Assembly: GCA_903900845.1 (NCBI GenBank)
Contig: CAIUOU010000074.1
Span: forward strand, 1 to 44,998
Origin: an uncultured Opitutia bacterium
GTDB lineage: Bacteria > Verrucomicrobiota > Verrucomicrobiia > Opitutales > Opitutaceae
DNA: 44,998 nt
Reading direction: 5' to 3'
Part shown: positions 1 to 7,821 of the stretch, in pieces
Numbering within the stretch: position 1 is the stretch's first letter
How the letters are laid out: the number at the start of each line of letters is the position of its first letter
Program-made: the position numbers and the translations under genes
Notes under the pieces: generated by a model
Seen by the model: only the letters and a program-made list of their open reading frames with translations
Told to the model about the DNA's origin: nothing
Database searches by the model: none

Positions 1-557
1 ATGAGGGCGCGTCGCGCCATTTCCGTGGATGTGTGGGTGAAGGCGGCGTGCTCCAGTTTGTCCCGCAGCCACCAGTCACCCCCGTGCTCGAAGATGTCGT
101 AGGCGTGGGCGGCGGCGCTGAAGCTGTGCCCGTCGATGCGCCAAAGGAGCCACGCCGCCGTGGCGGGCCCGCCACCCCAGGCGGCGTGGATGTGGTCGGG
201 CGGATCGCGGCGAAACTCCCGCGCCACCACGCAAGCGAAGCCGGCGCCGAGCATGTTTTCCCAGAAGTTGAGCCACGACGGCGCCCGACGGGTGAAAAGG
301 CCCTGGAGCAGCTGGCGCAGGACCGCGGGCCGCCGCGAGGCCTCATAGGCTATGAGCCAGAAAAGCGTGAGCAGGCGCCACTTGTTGAAGCGCTGGACCG
401 GCAGGCCGCGGAAGGAAGCTCCGCCGCCCCAGAGCGAGTAGATCCGCATCCTCACCCCGAGGCCCTTCATCGCCACGATCTCCCGCTGCAGGAAGGTCTC
501 CGTGCCCTTGGGGAAGGTGGTGAAGAAGTAGGCGATGACAGGCGATTCGGCGGGCAA
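1..557 (-). CDS. Glycosyltransferase family 4, N-terminal part (3' end outside window)
   Basis: The minus strand reads open from about 557 to the window edge, giving 185 residues of an incomplete protein. The translation has the GT-B N-terminal signature of exopolysaccharide-type GT4 enzymes: an early IAYFFTTFPKGTETFLQREI segment, then HIHAAWGGGPATAAWL and FSAAAHAYDIFEHGGDWW, matching the acceptor-side 'H.H.A.G...A.........S.TAHA.DIF' pattern of WcaL/colanic-acid-like transferases. The UDP-sugar-binding C-terminal half is missing. An in-frame TAG lies just upstream, and the only early initiation codon is TTG at 555-557, so a TTG start is likely but weakly supported because no strong Shine-Dalgarno is seen. 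It follows the MGDG-synthase-like gene by 60 bases and is probably the last visible gene of the same transcript. It most likely adds a sugar to a lipid or polymer; donor and acceptor cannot be read from sequence. Confidence 0.8.
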   Translation of the reverse strand, partial: MPAESPVIAYFFTTFPKGTETFLQREIVAMKGLGVRMRIYSLWGGGASFRGLPVQRFNKWRLLTLFWLIAYEASRRPAVLRQLLQGLFTRRAPSWLNFWENMLGAGFACVVAREFRRDPPDHIHAAWGGGPATAAWLLWRIDGHSFSAAAHAYDIFEHGGDWWLRDKLEHAAFTHTSTEMARRAL

Positions 558-617
558 GATCCCGATTCGCTAGCAGTCCGGAACCGCGGGAGACAGCGCT
601 TTTTTGCGCGCCGCGGT

Positions 618-1814
618 TCAGGGCGGGAAGGAACGCCGTCGCAGGGAGGCGCCCGCCACCGAGTTGGCGAGCGCGACGAGTTCGTCGATCACGACGGTCG
701 GATCCTCATCGTGGCGGAGACGCAGGAAATGGTCGCGGACGCGCGCGTAGGCGGCGGGCTCGGCCATCCAAGTATCGATGATCCGGGTGAAATCCGCGGC
801 GTCCTCGATCTTTTCGCAGGCGGCGCCGTTGCGGAAGAACTTCCACGTGAGCCGCTCCTGCGGCATGATGCCGCCGAAGGCGTTGAAGATGATCGGGCAG
901 CTGAAGTGCAGGGCCTTGGCGCAGGTGGTGGTGCCGCCGCGCGTGACGATTGCGTCGCTCGCCTGCATGAGCAGGTGCACATCCTCGGAGTAGCCCTGGA
1001 TGTGGCAGGGAAACTCGGGATGTTCCGAGCGCCAGTGAATGAGCTGGTTATAGGCCTCGCGGTTGCGCCCGCAGATGACGATCGCCTGGACGCGGTCGGC
1101 GTGGCGGACGAGGGCGGGAAGGAGTTCCGCGTGGTTGTTGGCCCCGTTGGCCCCGGTGGCGAGGAAGACGGTGAAGCGGTCAGGCTCGAGTCCCAGGACG
1201 TTGCGACGGTAGGTCCGCCGCTCCGCGCTTCCGAGTACCTCGAGGTGGGAGCGCGGGAGCATCAGGTGGCCGCGGACGCGCGCGCGTGCGGGCGGGAGGC
1301 CGCACTTCACCGCGTAGTCGCGCGCGGTCGGGGTGCGCGAGATATAGAGGTCGGCGGTGGGCTCGATCCAGTTGCGCGAATAACCCCAACCGCCCGAGAA
1401 TTCGCCGCAGTAAGTGGCGCAACGCACCGCGTTTTCCCCGAGGATTCGGCGCGCCTCCTGGAAATAGCCGCGGTTGAGACAGTCGTGGACGCTGAAGACG
1501 AGATGCGGGCGGTACTCCCGGATCACGCTTCCGTAGTAGGATCCGCCGATGCTGACGGACCGGTGGTTAAGGTAGCTCAGGACCTCGACCGCGGTGTAGA
1601 ACAACGTGTGCACCCACGGCGCGCGGCGCTGGATCAGGTTGTAGAGGCTCACCCCGCCCCGGTGCACGAGGGAGGATTTTTCCAGCATCTGCTCGATGCG
1701 GACGTCCAACTCGTGCCCGTACAGTTGGAAGCACCATTCCGCGAAAGCCTCGGCGCGGGCGTCGTGGCCGCCGCCGGTGCTGGAAGTCAGGACGAGGATA
1801 CGGACTTTCGCCAT
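618..1814 (-). CDS. MGDG-synthase/MurG-like glycosyltransferase (GT28 type)
   Basis: This 398-residue protein begins with ILVLTSSTGGGHDARAEAF. The GGGH motif at residues 14-17 marks the monogalactosyldiacylglycerol synthase N-terminal domain (as in UgtP and plant MGD enzymes). The C-terminal half has the nucleotide-sugar site: VFLATGANGANNHAELLPAL, then a CGRN strand and DAIVTRGGTTTCAKAL, where the usual glutamate after GGT(T) is replaced by Cys-Ala. Family members transfer glucose or galactose from a UDP-sugar to diacylglycerol or a related lipid at the cytoplasmic face of the inner membrane. It lies 7 bases after the short-chain reductase gene in a ketosynthase/ACP operon, so the acceptor may be a product of that operon rather than ordinary diacylglycerol. 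Fold and class are secure; substrate is inferred. Confidence 0.85.
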   Translation of the reverse strand: MAKVRILVLTSSTGGGHDARAEAFAEWCFQLYGHELDVRIEQMLEKSSLVHRGGVSLYNLIQRRAPWVHTLFYTAVEVLSYLNHRSVSIGGSYYGSVIREYRPHLVFSVHDCLNRGYFQEARRILGENAVRCATYCGEFSGGWGYSRNWIEPTADLYISRTPTARDYAVKCGLPPARARVRGHLMLPRSHLEVLGSAERRTYRRNVLGLEPDRFTVFLATGANGANNHAELLPALVRHADRVQAIVICGRNREAYNQLIHWRSEHPEFPCHIQGYSEDVHLLMQASDAIVTRGGTTTCAKALHFSCPIIFNAFGGIMPQERLTWKFFRNGAACEKIEDAADFTRIIDTWMAEPAAYARVRDHFLRLRHDEDPTVVIDELVALANSVAGASLRRRSFPP

Positions 1815-1821
1815 GCGGTGC

Positions 1822-2658
1822 TCAGTCGAGGCCGAAATAACGCGTCTGGATCCGGCGGCTCAGCGCCAGCGGTGCGAGCCGGGCGAGCAGGGGTCCCGCG
1901 ACGGCCTGGAAAAACCGTCCGGTGCGCACCGTGGCGGAGCGATGACGCAGCAAGGCACGGCGCAGCGCGGCGGCGGCGTGGTCGGGAGGCGGCCCCGAGC
2001 GCATCATTTTCCCGAACGCCGCCCACGCGCGCCTGGCGCCCGGCGCCTCCGCTCCGGGCAGTCGCGCGACGGCGCCCTCGAAATCAGTACGGTAGTCTCC
2101 GGGGCGCACATCGAGCACGATCACACCCGTGCCGCGCGTCTCGACCATCAGGCTTTCGCTCAGGGCAGAAAGGCCCGCCTTGGCCATGTTGTAGGCTGGC
2201 TGGAAGGGCAGCGGGAACTCGGCGGCTAGGGAGGAGATATTGACCAGCGCCCCGTGACCGCGGACGAGCATGCCGGGGAGGGCGGCGTGGGCGAGTGCCG
2301 CGGTGTGGACCAGCATCACTTCCAGTTGGTCCCGCCAAACGGCGAAATCGGCGGCCGCGAAACCTCCGAAGGCTCCGTAGCCCGCGTTGTTAACCACGAG
2401 ATCGAATCCGCCGGCTGATTCCTCCGCCGTACGGAACGCCGCGACCGCGGCGTTGGCGTCGCGGAGGTCGAGGGCCACCGGGAAGAAGCTCCCCGGATGA
2501 GCCGCCGCCGTTCCAGCCAGTCGCGCTGTTTCGCGGGAGGTTCCCCAGACCCGCACGCCCTCCGCCAGCAGCATTTCGGCGAAGGCGCGCCCCAACCCGG
2601 TGCTCGCCCCCGTCACGAACGCGGCGCGGTGCAACTCGGAGACGCGGGTCGCGGCCAC
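1822..2658 (-). CDS. Short-chain dehydrogenase/reductase
   Basis: A 278-residue classical SDR. The NAD(P)-binding TGASTGLG motif is at residues 16-23, a VVNNAGYG segment stabilises the Rossmann core, and the catalytic triad is present as ISS (Ser) and YNMAK (Tyr and Lys). A C-terminal extension of about 60 residues with hydrophobic stretches goes beyond FabG-type reductases and resembles membrane-associated lipid-acting SDRs. Translation starts at GTG, 3 bases after the ketosynthase stop, indicating translational coupling. In this locus it may be the ketoreductase for 3-ketoacyl intermediates made by the neighbouring ketosynthase, since no FabG is visible nearby. A ketosphinganine-reductase-like or sugar-lipid role cannot be excluded. 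Confidence 0.85.
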   Translation of the reverse strand: MAATRVSELHRAAFVTGASTGLGRAFAEMLLAEGVRVWGTSRETARLAGTAAAHPGSFFPVALDLRDANAAVAAFRTAEESAGGFDLVVNNAGYGAFGGFAAADFAVWRDQLEVMLVHTAALAHAALPGMLVRGHGALVNISSLAAEFPLPFQPAYNMAKAGLSALSESLMVETRGTGVIVLDVRPGDYRTDFEGAVARLPGAEAPGARRAWAAFGKMMRSGPPPDHAAAALRRALLRHRSATVRTGRFFQAVAGPLLARLAPLALSRRIQTRYFGLD

Positions 2659-2661
2659 GGC

Positions 2662-3924
2662 TCAGGCGACCCGCCGGTAGACCAGCGCGACGTTTGCTCC
2701 GCCGAAGCCGCTGCTGTTCTTCAGCGCGATCCTCGGGGCGCGGTCCTCGGTGGTCCGCGGGAGATTCAGCCCGGCGCATTCGGGGTCGGGGCGCGTCAGA
2801 TGCGCGTTCCCCGGGACGAAGCCGTTCCGCAGCGCCAGGCAGCAGAACGCGCTCTCCATGGCGCCGGCGAGGGACAAGCCGTGGCCGGTAAGGGCCTTGG
2901 TGCTGCTCACGGCGACCCGTGGCAGCGCCTCGCCGAACATCGACTTCAAGGCCCGCGCCTCGGAGATGTCGCCGATCAGGGTCGAGGTGGCGTGCGCGTT
3001 GACGTAGTCGACATCGGCCACCGCGGTTCCCGCGTGCCGGAGGGCGTTTCGCATCGCCATCAGCAGGCCTTGGCCGTCGGGGTGGGAGATGGCGACATTG
3101 TGCCCATCCGATGCCTGGCCCCAACCGACCAGCTCCGCGTAGGGTTTCACGCCGCGGCGCGCGACCTCCTCCTCCGTTTCCAGGACCAGCACGGTGGCGC
3201 CCCCGGTGCCGACGAAGCCGTCGCGCGCGGCGTCGAAAGGCCGCGAGGCGAGGTTCGGATCGTTTTGCAGGGAGAGCGTGCGCATACCCGCGAAAGGCAG
3301 GATGGCGTCGTTGTTGCCGTCCTCCGCCCCGACGATGAACATCCGCTTTTGCCGGCCGAGTTGCAGATCATCGAGGGCGAAACCGATCGCGTGGGCCGAT
3401 GACGCGCAGGCGGAGGAGAATCCACCGGAGGACCCCTTGATGCGGAACGCCGCGACGAGGTTGAAGTTCAGCGTGCCTACAATCGATGCCACGATGCCCA
3501 GCGGGGAGCAGCGCATCACGCCGACCTTGAGCAGTCGTTCGTGGTGAAAGTGGGTGAGGAACGGGGACCCGCCGGAGGCCGCGTAAAGTCCCGTGTCGGG
3601 GTTCGAAACATCCGCCTCCGATAGTCGCGCGTCCTCCAGGGCCTGGAGCATCGCGCAATGGGCAAAGAGCCCGTTGGGCGCCATCGAGCGCAGTAGTTCC
3701 CGCTTGATCCGGTACCGCTCCGGGAAAGTCCAATCCTCCGGATCGCCCGACTCGGTGTTGAAGCCCTTGACGGTACCGACGACCTTGCAGGGTATCTCCG
3801 GCTTCTGGAAAGGCGGGTAAAGTTCAAACCCGTGCCGGAGGGCGCGAAGGTTGGCGGTGACGGTGGCGGCGTCGTTGCCGATGCTGGTGACGAAGCCGAG
3901 ACCGGTGATGAAGACTCGAGGCAT
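2662..3924 (-). CDS. Beta-ketoacyl-ACP synthase, KAS I/FabB-like
   Basis: This 420-residue condensing enzyme shows the full Cys-His-His catalytic set. Nucleophile Cys173 lies in SSACASSAHA, His311 in VNAHATSTLIGD and His348 in STKALTGHGLSLAGAMES. The last two motifs resemble FabB (KAS I) more than FabF. It catalyses decarboxylative condensation of malonyl-ACP with an acyl-ACP in the cytoplasm. It lies directly downstream of the fused ACP-dehydratase gene and 3 bases before the reductase, so the operon encodes a carrier, condensation, reduction and dehydration module without a malonyl transferase. The insertion around residues 31-75 before the first conserved helix is longer than in E. coli FabB. 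The ATG at 3922-3924 is preceded one base upstream by a perfect hairpin that may limit translation. Assignment to the KAS family is firm; whether it serves primary or specialised lipid synthesis is inferred. Confidence 0.92.
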   Translation of the reverse strand: MPRVFITGLGFVTSIGNDAATVTANLRALRHGFELYPPFQKPEIPCKVVGTVKGFNTESGDPEDWTFPERYRIKRELLRSMAPNGLFAHCAMLQALEDARLSEADVSNPDTGLYAASGGSPFLTHFHHERLLKVGVMRCSPLGIVASIVGTLNFNLVAAFRIKGSSGGFSSACASSAHAIGFALDDLQLGRQKRMFIVGAEDGNNDAILPFAGMRTLSLQNDPNLASRPFDAARDGFVGTGGATVLVLETEEEVARRGVKPYAELVGWGQASDGHNVAISHPDGQGLLMAMRNALRHAGTAVADVDYVNAHATSTLIGDISEARALKSMFGEALPRVAVSSTKALTGHGLSLAGAMESAFCCLALRNGFVPGNAHLTRPDPECAGLNLPRTTEDRAPRIALKNSSGFGGANVALVYRRVA

Positions 3925-3925
3925 G

Positions 3926-3948
3926 ATTTTCCGCGCGGGGCGGAAAAT
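3926..3948 (-). promoter_or_regulatory. Perfect 9-bp hairpin just upstream of the ketosynthase start codon
   Basis: Plus-strand arms ATTTTCCGC (3926-3934) and GCGGAAAAT (3940-3948) are exact inverted repeats around a 5-base loop. In the minus-strand mRNA the stem ends one base before the ATG of the ketosynthase and covers the position where a Shine-Dalgarno would lie. It sits in the 49-base gap after the ACP-dehydratase stop codon. It could reduce ketosynthase translation, protect or process the upstream ACP message, or attenuate read-through. There is no classical U-tract, so simple intrinsic termination is less likely. Confidence 0.55.
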
Positions 3949-3973
3949 TGGGGGCGCGTCGGCCCGGAGGCAA

Positions 3974-4957
3974 CTAGGCGTTGATGGCCGCGCGGAGCGG
4001 GGTGGTGGACGGGGCCGCCTCCGTGCTCACGGCGGGAGGCACGTCGGCGTTGCCGTTGATCGGCACCGGCGCGTTAGCGGCGTCCACGAAACCGTAGGTA
4101 AGAGTGAGCTCCTCCACGATGACGGCCTTATCCTGACCCACGCGGATAGCCCCCTCGAAGGTAGCGAGGGGCATCTTCATGCGCTTGGGCTTGATCGAGA
4201 GGGTGAGGATCTCGCCGGGTTTGCAAATCCGGTGGGCGCGCACGCCCTCGCACCCGGTGAAGAAAATCGTCTGCGGGCTGACCACCTTGCCCGGCTCGGT
4301 CGGCGCACCCTCCAGCAAGTAGAGCACCCCCAGTTGCCCTAGCGCCTCGAGCATGATCGAGGCGGGCATGACCGGGTTATCCTTGAAGTGGCCCTGAAGG
4401 AAGAACTCCTGACCGGTGATCTTGTACTTGCCGTTAGCCGACGTCGAACTGACCGATGCCTCGTTGAGGAAAAGGAACGGAGGCTGAATCGGCATCACGG
4501 TGCCGATGTGCTCGATGGGGAGGAACTTCGTCGGTTTGGGCAGCGGCAGGCCGCGAATCTTGCAGTCGATGAAGGTCTTCACGTCACCCACCGTGCGCAG
4601 GTTGCGGAGTTCCTCGTTGTTGATCGACATCTGGAGGACGTCCTCCACGAGGATGACGATCTCCATCATGGTGAGCGAATCGATCCCTAGATCCTCGATG
4701 AGACGTAGATCGTCGTCGGCATCCTTCAGTTTGATCCGCAGGTCGGGCTCTACAAAACGCTCGATCACCCCGATCACCACCGCCGGAACATGTTCGGCAT
4801 TATTGGTTTTACGAAACTGGACAGCTGCCTCGAAGGTCGACGGGGAGCAGCGCTTCAGGGACTCGCGGAGGGCTGTCTCGTCCTCGGGACCGAACGGTTT
4901 GTGCGCCGTGACCGGCGATTTGTTCGCGCCCGGGCTGGTGGGAACTCCTTCTGACAT
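3974..4957 (-). CDS. Fused acyl carrier protein - FabZ-like 3-hydroxyacyl-ACP dehydratase
   Basis: This 327-residue protein combines two fatty-acid synthesis activities. Residues about 55-135 form an acyl carrier domain with LIEDLGIDSLTMMEI, where Ser94 is the expected phosphopantetheine attachment site. Residues about 147-292 form a hotdog dehydratase with MPIQPPFLFLNE and FFLQGHFKDNPVMPASIMLE, carrying the FabZ catalytic pair His190 and Glu204 (FabA would have Asp). The N-terminal 50 and C-terminal 35 residues look disordered and Pro/Ala/Thr-rich. The frame is open upstream to 5161, but that would cross the divergent GT4 start and encode an atypical basic segment, so ATG at 4955-4957 is preferred. 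It is first in a minus-strand operon with the ketosynthase, reductase and glycosyltransferases. Tethering ACP to the dehydratase suggests a dedicated carrier for this pathway. Confidence 0.88.
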   Translation of the reverse strand: MSEGVPTSPGANKSPVTAHKPFGPEDETALRESLKRCSPSTFEAAVQFRKTNNAEHVPAVVIGVIERFVEPDLRIKLKDADDDLRLIEDLGIDSLTMMEIVILVEDVLQMSINNEELRNLRTVGDVKTFIDCKIRGLPLPKPTKFLPIEHIGTVMPIQPPFLFLNEASVSSTSANGKYKITGQEFFLQGHFKDNPVMPASIMLEALGQLGVLYLLEGAPTEPGKVVSPQTIFFTGCEGVRAHRICKPGEILTLSIKPKRMKMPLATFEGAIRVGQDKAVIVEELTLTYGFVDAANAPVPINGNADVPPAVSTEAAPSTTPLRAAINA

Positions 4958-5111
4958 TGTGGATGTTTTGTAAGTTACGGTAGCCGGCAAAGTAAACCCC
5001 TTAATTCTGTAAAGCCGGTAACGTGCCAAGCGCGCTTGCCTCGCGGCGAGTGCCTTCGCTTGATGCGGTCCCGATCCAAGCGGCCCGCGCCCGCGACGCC
5101 GCGATCCTTGC
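4958..5111. promoter_or_regulatory. Divergent promoter region between the lipid operon and the GT4/thioesterase pair
   Basis: This 154-base gap separates two divergent start codons. The half next to the ACP-dehydratase gene is clearly AT-richer than the surroundings. On the minus strand a TTGGCA hexamer is followed 17 bases later by AATTAA, and further on TTTACT is followed 17 bases later by TTACAA; either could be a sigma-70-like promoter for the lipid operon. Assignments are by eye and weak. The plus-strand promoter for the GT4 gene is not recognisable. Confidence 0.4.
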
Positions 5112-6281
5112 ATGAGACTTTCCTCGACCGCCGCCGGCTTTGAACCGGTCACCCTGATCACCCACGAGTTTTATCCTCGGCGGGGCGGGATCGCCACGTT
5201 CGCGGAGGAGATCGCGCGGGCTTCGGCTGATTTGGGGCATGAGGTGGAGGTGTGGGCGCAGGCTGCGCCACCCTCGGCCCGGAAAGCGGATTGGCCCTTC
5301 CAGCTGAGGAGGCTGCCGTTGCGGGGGACGCAGGATTTGAGCTGTCAGTTTCAACTGGCGCGTGAATTGATCCGCCAGCGCCGGCGCTTGCGCCGGGGCA
5401 CGGTTTACCTGCCGGAGCCGGGGCCGATGCTCACGATGATGCTGCTGCAGTTCTTCCGGGCTTTCCGCCCGCAGCGGCTCGTGCTCACTTTCCACGGCTC
5501 CGAGATCCTCTCCTTCGCCGCCAGTCCGCTCCGCCGACGGTTGGCCGGAGGCCTCATCCGCCGGGCGACGCGGGTGAGCACGCTGAGCACCTACACCCAG
5601 GAACTGCTGCTCGATCATTTTCCGGGGGCCGCCGACAAGATAACCCTCACTCCGGGGGCGCTTCGGTCGGATTTCGCGGTGGTGGCGCCGCGGCAGCGCG
5701 CCCCGCGGGAAAAGGTAGTGATCCTCACGGTAGGCCGTCTTCATCCCCGCAAGGGCCAGCTGCAGACCCTGGAGGCGCTCCAGGCCTTGCCGGCCAGCGT
5801 CCGCTCCCGCCTCGAGTACTGGATCGCCGGCGGCCAAAGCAAAGGAGGCTACGAGGAGACGCTCCGGGAGCGCGCGGCGGGGTGCCCCGACCTGGCGGTA
5901 CGGTTTTTCGGCAACCTACCGGATGACGAACTGTCGCAGGTGTACGAGGACGCCGACATCTTTGCGATGACCAGCCTGCAGCTCGATCGCAGTGTGGAAG
6001 GCTTCGGATTGGTTTACCTGGAAGCGGCGGCTCATGGATTGCCCGTGGTCGCCCACCACGTCGGCGGAGTCGCCGATGCGGTCGTGGATGGCCGCACCGG
6101 GCTTTTGGTTCCGGAGAACCGGCCCGCTCAGCTCGCCGCCGCGTTCGAGCGCCTGATCCACGAGCGTGATCTCCGTCTACGGCTCGGGGAGGCCGGCCGG
6201 GAATGGGCGCGCCGTAACTGTTGGAAGGCATCGGCCGCGGCGCTCTTCCAGACTGCACCGATGGAGGGCGGCCGTGATTGA
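5112..6281 (+). CDS. Glycosyltransferase family 4
   Basis: This 389-residue GT-B enzyme has the N-terminal acceptor-domain signature ITHEFYPRRGGIATFAEEIA and LTFHGSEIL. In the C-terminal donor domain, VGRLHPRKGQ begins the fold and the EX7E motif appears as E296-GFGLVYL-E304, followed by GLPVVAHHVGG and DGRTGLLV. These are the standard features of retaining GT4 enzymes that use nucleotide sugars at the inner face of the membrane. The ATG at 5112 fits the family's N-terminus. The gene overlaps the thioesterase gene by 8 bases, so both are co-translated. It is divergent from the acyl/glycolipid operon and is the second GT4 protein in the region, which suggests a product carrying more than one sugar. 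Donor and acceptor are unknown. Confidence 0.9.
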   Translation: MRLSSTAAGFEPVTLITHEFYPRRGGIATFAEEIARASADLGHEVEVWAQAAPPSARKADWPFQLRRLPLRGTQDLSCQFQLARELIRQRRRLRRGTVYLPEPGPMLTMMLLQFFRAFRPQRLVLTFHGSEILSFAASPLRRRLAGGLIRRATRVSTLSTYTQELLLDHFPGAADKITLTPGALRSDFAVVAPRQRAPREKVVILTVGRLHPRKGQLQTLEALQALPASVRSRLEYWIAGGQSKGGYEETLRERAAGCPDLAVRFFGNLPDDELSQVYEDADIFAMTSLQLDRSVEGFGLVYLEAAAHGLPVVAHHVGGVADAVVDGRTGLLVPENRPAQLAAAFERLIHERDLRLRLGEAGREWARRNCWKASAAALFQTAPMEGGRD

Positions 6282-6681
6282 GTCTCGCACTCAGGTAACG
6301 GTGCGCTACGCGGAAACCGACATGATGGGCGTCGTTTACCACGGGAACTACCTGCCGTGGTTCGAGGTGGGCCGGACCAACCTCCTGAAGGAGCTCGGGC
6401 TCCCCTACCGCCGGCTGGAGGAGGAGGGGTTCCGGCTTCCCGTCCTGGAGGTCTCGGCCCGCTACCTGCGCCCAGCGATCTACGACGACACCGTCACAAT
6501 AGTGACGCGCCTTTCCGAAAAACCGCTGTTACGCATCCGTCTCGAATACGAGGTGAGGCGTGGCGAGGAGTTGCTCGCGACCGGACACACGGTGCACGCG
6601 TTCATCGACCGTGAGGGGCGTCCGGTGCGCCCGCCGGCCTCGGTGGCGGCGGTCTTCAACACCGCGTTCCGGGCGGCGTAG
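6274..6681 (+). CDS. YbgC/FadM-type acyl-CoA (acyl-ACP) thioesterase
   Basis: A 135-residue single hotdog-fold protein of the 4-hydroxybenzoyl-CoA thioesterase family. The hallmark VRYAETDMMGVVYHGNYLPW carries the catalytic aspartate near residue 14, as in YbgC and FadM. The frame extends further upstream, but a GGAGGG ribosome site at 6263-6268 is well placed for GTG at 6274-6276, which also gives the usual family N-terminus. The start overlaps the end of the GT4 gene by 8 bases. Such enzymes hydrolyse acyl-CoA or acyl-ACP thioesters in the cytoplasm. Beside the ACP/ketosynthase operon it may release a finished acyl chain. Its last 26 bases overlap the convergent queG gene. Confidence 0.88.
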   Translation: MIESRTQVTVRYAETDMMGVVYHGNYLPWFEVGRTNLLKELGLPYRRLEEEGFRLPVLEVSARYLRPAIYDDTVTIVTRLSEKPLLRIRLEYEVRRGEELLATGHTVHAFIDREGRPVRPPASVAAVFNTAFRAA

Positions 6682-7813
6682 CGGGTTCCGCCGAGTCGTA
6701 TTCAGCGAGTACCAGTTGATCCGTTTCGTCGCGGCGCGCTGCCGTCAGCCCGGATACTCCGCCGAGCGCCTTGACCGCCCAGACGGCGTGCGCGCGGACG
6801 AGTGGCAGCGGGTACGATGCGGCGAGCGGCAGCAGATCCGGCAGCAGCGAGCGGTCGCCGCTGTTGCCCGCGGCCACGCATGCGTTGCGCAGCAGGCCGC
6901 CAAGCTTGAGGCGCTTCACCGGCGTGCGGCGAAAAGTGGCGGCAAAGGTCTCCGGGGTGAGGCGAAGAATGTCACGCAGGGATAGGCCTGCGAGATCATG
7001 ACGGGCCGATAGAAGAAGACGGCGTCCCTCGCGGGCGAAGCGGTTCCAGGGGCACACTTCCAGACAGACGTCGCAACCGAAGATGCGGGTGCCGATGCCT
7101 GGTCTGAGTTCCCGCGGGATCGAGCCCTTGTTCTCGATCGTCTGGTAGGAAACGCAGCGCCGCGCATCGAGGGTGCCGGGCGCGGGAAAGGCGTCCGTGG
7201 GACATGCGTCGAGGCAGCGCGTGCACTTGCCGCAAAGCAGTCCGACTTTTTCCGCGGGACGATTTTCCGCCACGGGCGGGTCCGGCTCGAATGCGACGCG
7301 CGTCAGGATCGAGGAAAGCAGCAGCCAGTTGCCGTGCCGCCGCGAAATCAGCATCGCGTTCTTTCCGGTGAACCCGAGTCCGGCGCGCACCGCCCAGCTG
7401 CGTTCGAGAACCGGTCCGGTATCGACGTACCAGCGGTGGTCGTCCGGCGCCGCGCCGAATATCGTTTCCAGCAGCTTTCCCGCCGCCTCCAGCGCCGGCC
7501 GGATCGTGTCGTGGTAGTCCTCGTGGAGCGCGTAGCGGGCCCACACCGGACGCCCGTCGCCCGCTTGGTCCCGCAGTTTCTCCGACCAATAGGAAACACC
7601 GAGCATCACCACCGAGCGGGCACCCGGTAGCACTTGGTGCGGATCCAGGCGTTTGTCCGCGGTCCTTTCCATCCATGCCATGTCGGCATGGTGCCCCGCG
7701 TTCAGCCATGCGCGCAGCGGCGGAGCGGGAGGAGGCTCGACGGCGGCGAAGCGCACGGCGTCGAACCCGAGTTCCCCCAGCCCTCGGCGGAACTCCTCGC
7801 GGTCCGCGGGCAT
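6656..7813 (-). CDS. queG: Epoxyqueuosine reductase QueG
   Basis: This 385-residue enzyme reduces epoxyqueuosine to queuosine in tRNA, the last step of Q synthesis, using cobalamin and two [4Fe-4S] clusters. The sequence shows an N-terminal cobalamin-binding part (LPGARSVVMLGVSYW, WYVDTGPVLERSWAVRAGLG, GFTGKNAMLIS), then the ferredoxin motifs CGKCTRCLDACPTDAF and CDVCLEVCPWNRF, and a C-terminal HEAT-like helical tail (LRNACVAAGNSGD). Two starts are possible: GTG at 7825, overlapping the aroK stop as GTGA, or ATG at 7813. The AGGTG nine bases upstream favours ATG. It follows aroK directly and is probably co-transcribed with it. Confidence 0.93.
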   Translation of the reverse strand: MPADREEFRRGLGELGFDAVRFAAVEPPPAPPLRAWLNAGHHADMAWMERTADKRLDPHQVLPGARSVVMLGVSYWSEKLRDQAGDGRPVWARYALHEDYHDTIRPALEAAGKLLETIFGAAPDDHRWYVDTGPVLERSWAVRAGLGFTGKNAMLISRRHGNWLLLSSILTRVAFEPDPPVAENRPAEKVGLLCGKCTRCLDACPTDAFPAPGTLDARRCVSYQTIENKGSIPRELRPGIGTRIFGCDVCLEVCPWNRFAREGRRLLLSARHDLAGLSLRDILRLTPETFAATFRRTPVKRLKLGGLLRNACVAAGNSGDRSLLPDLLPLAASYPLPLVRAHAVWAVKALGGVSGLTAARRDETDQLVLAEYDSAEPATPPGTRC

Positions 7814-7821
7814 GTCCGGGT

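Noticed and set aside
33-2243. A 736-residue plus-strand reading frame opposite the glycolipid genes
   Set aside because: It is antisense to the clear MGDG-synthase-like and SDR genes, has the Arg/Gly/Ala-rich composition of a GC-driven shadow frame and shows no domain motif.
3926-3948. Intrinsic terminator reading of the hairpin
   Set aside because: There is no U-tract after the stem on either strand, so a translational or processing role is more likely.
4958-5161. N-terminal extension of the ACP-dehydratase gene
   Set aside because: The added 68 residues are basic and atypical and would run into the divergent GT4 coding region; the ATG at 4957 fits the domain layout.
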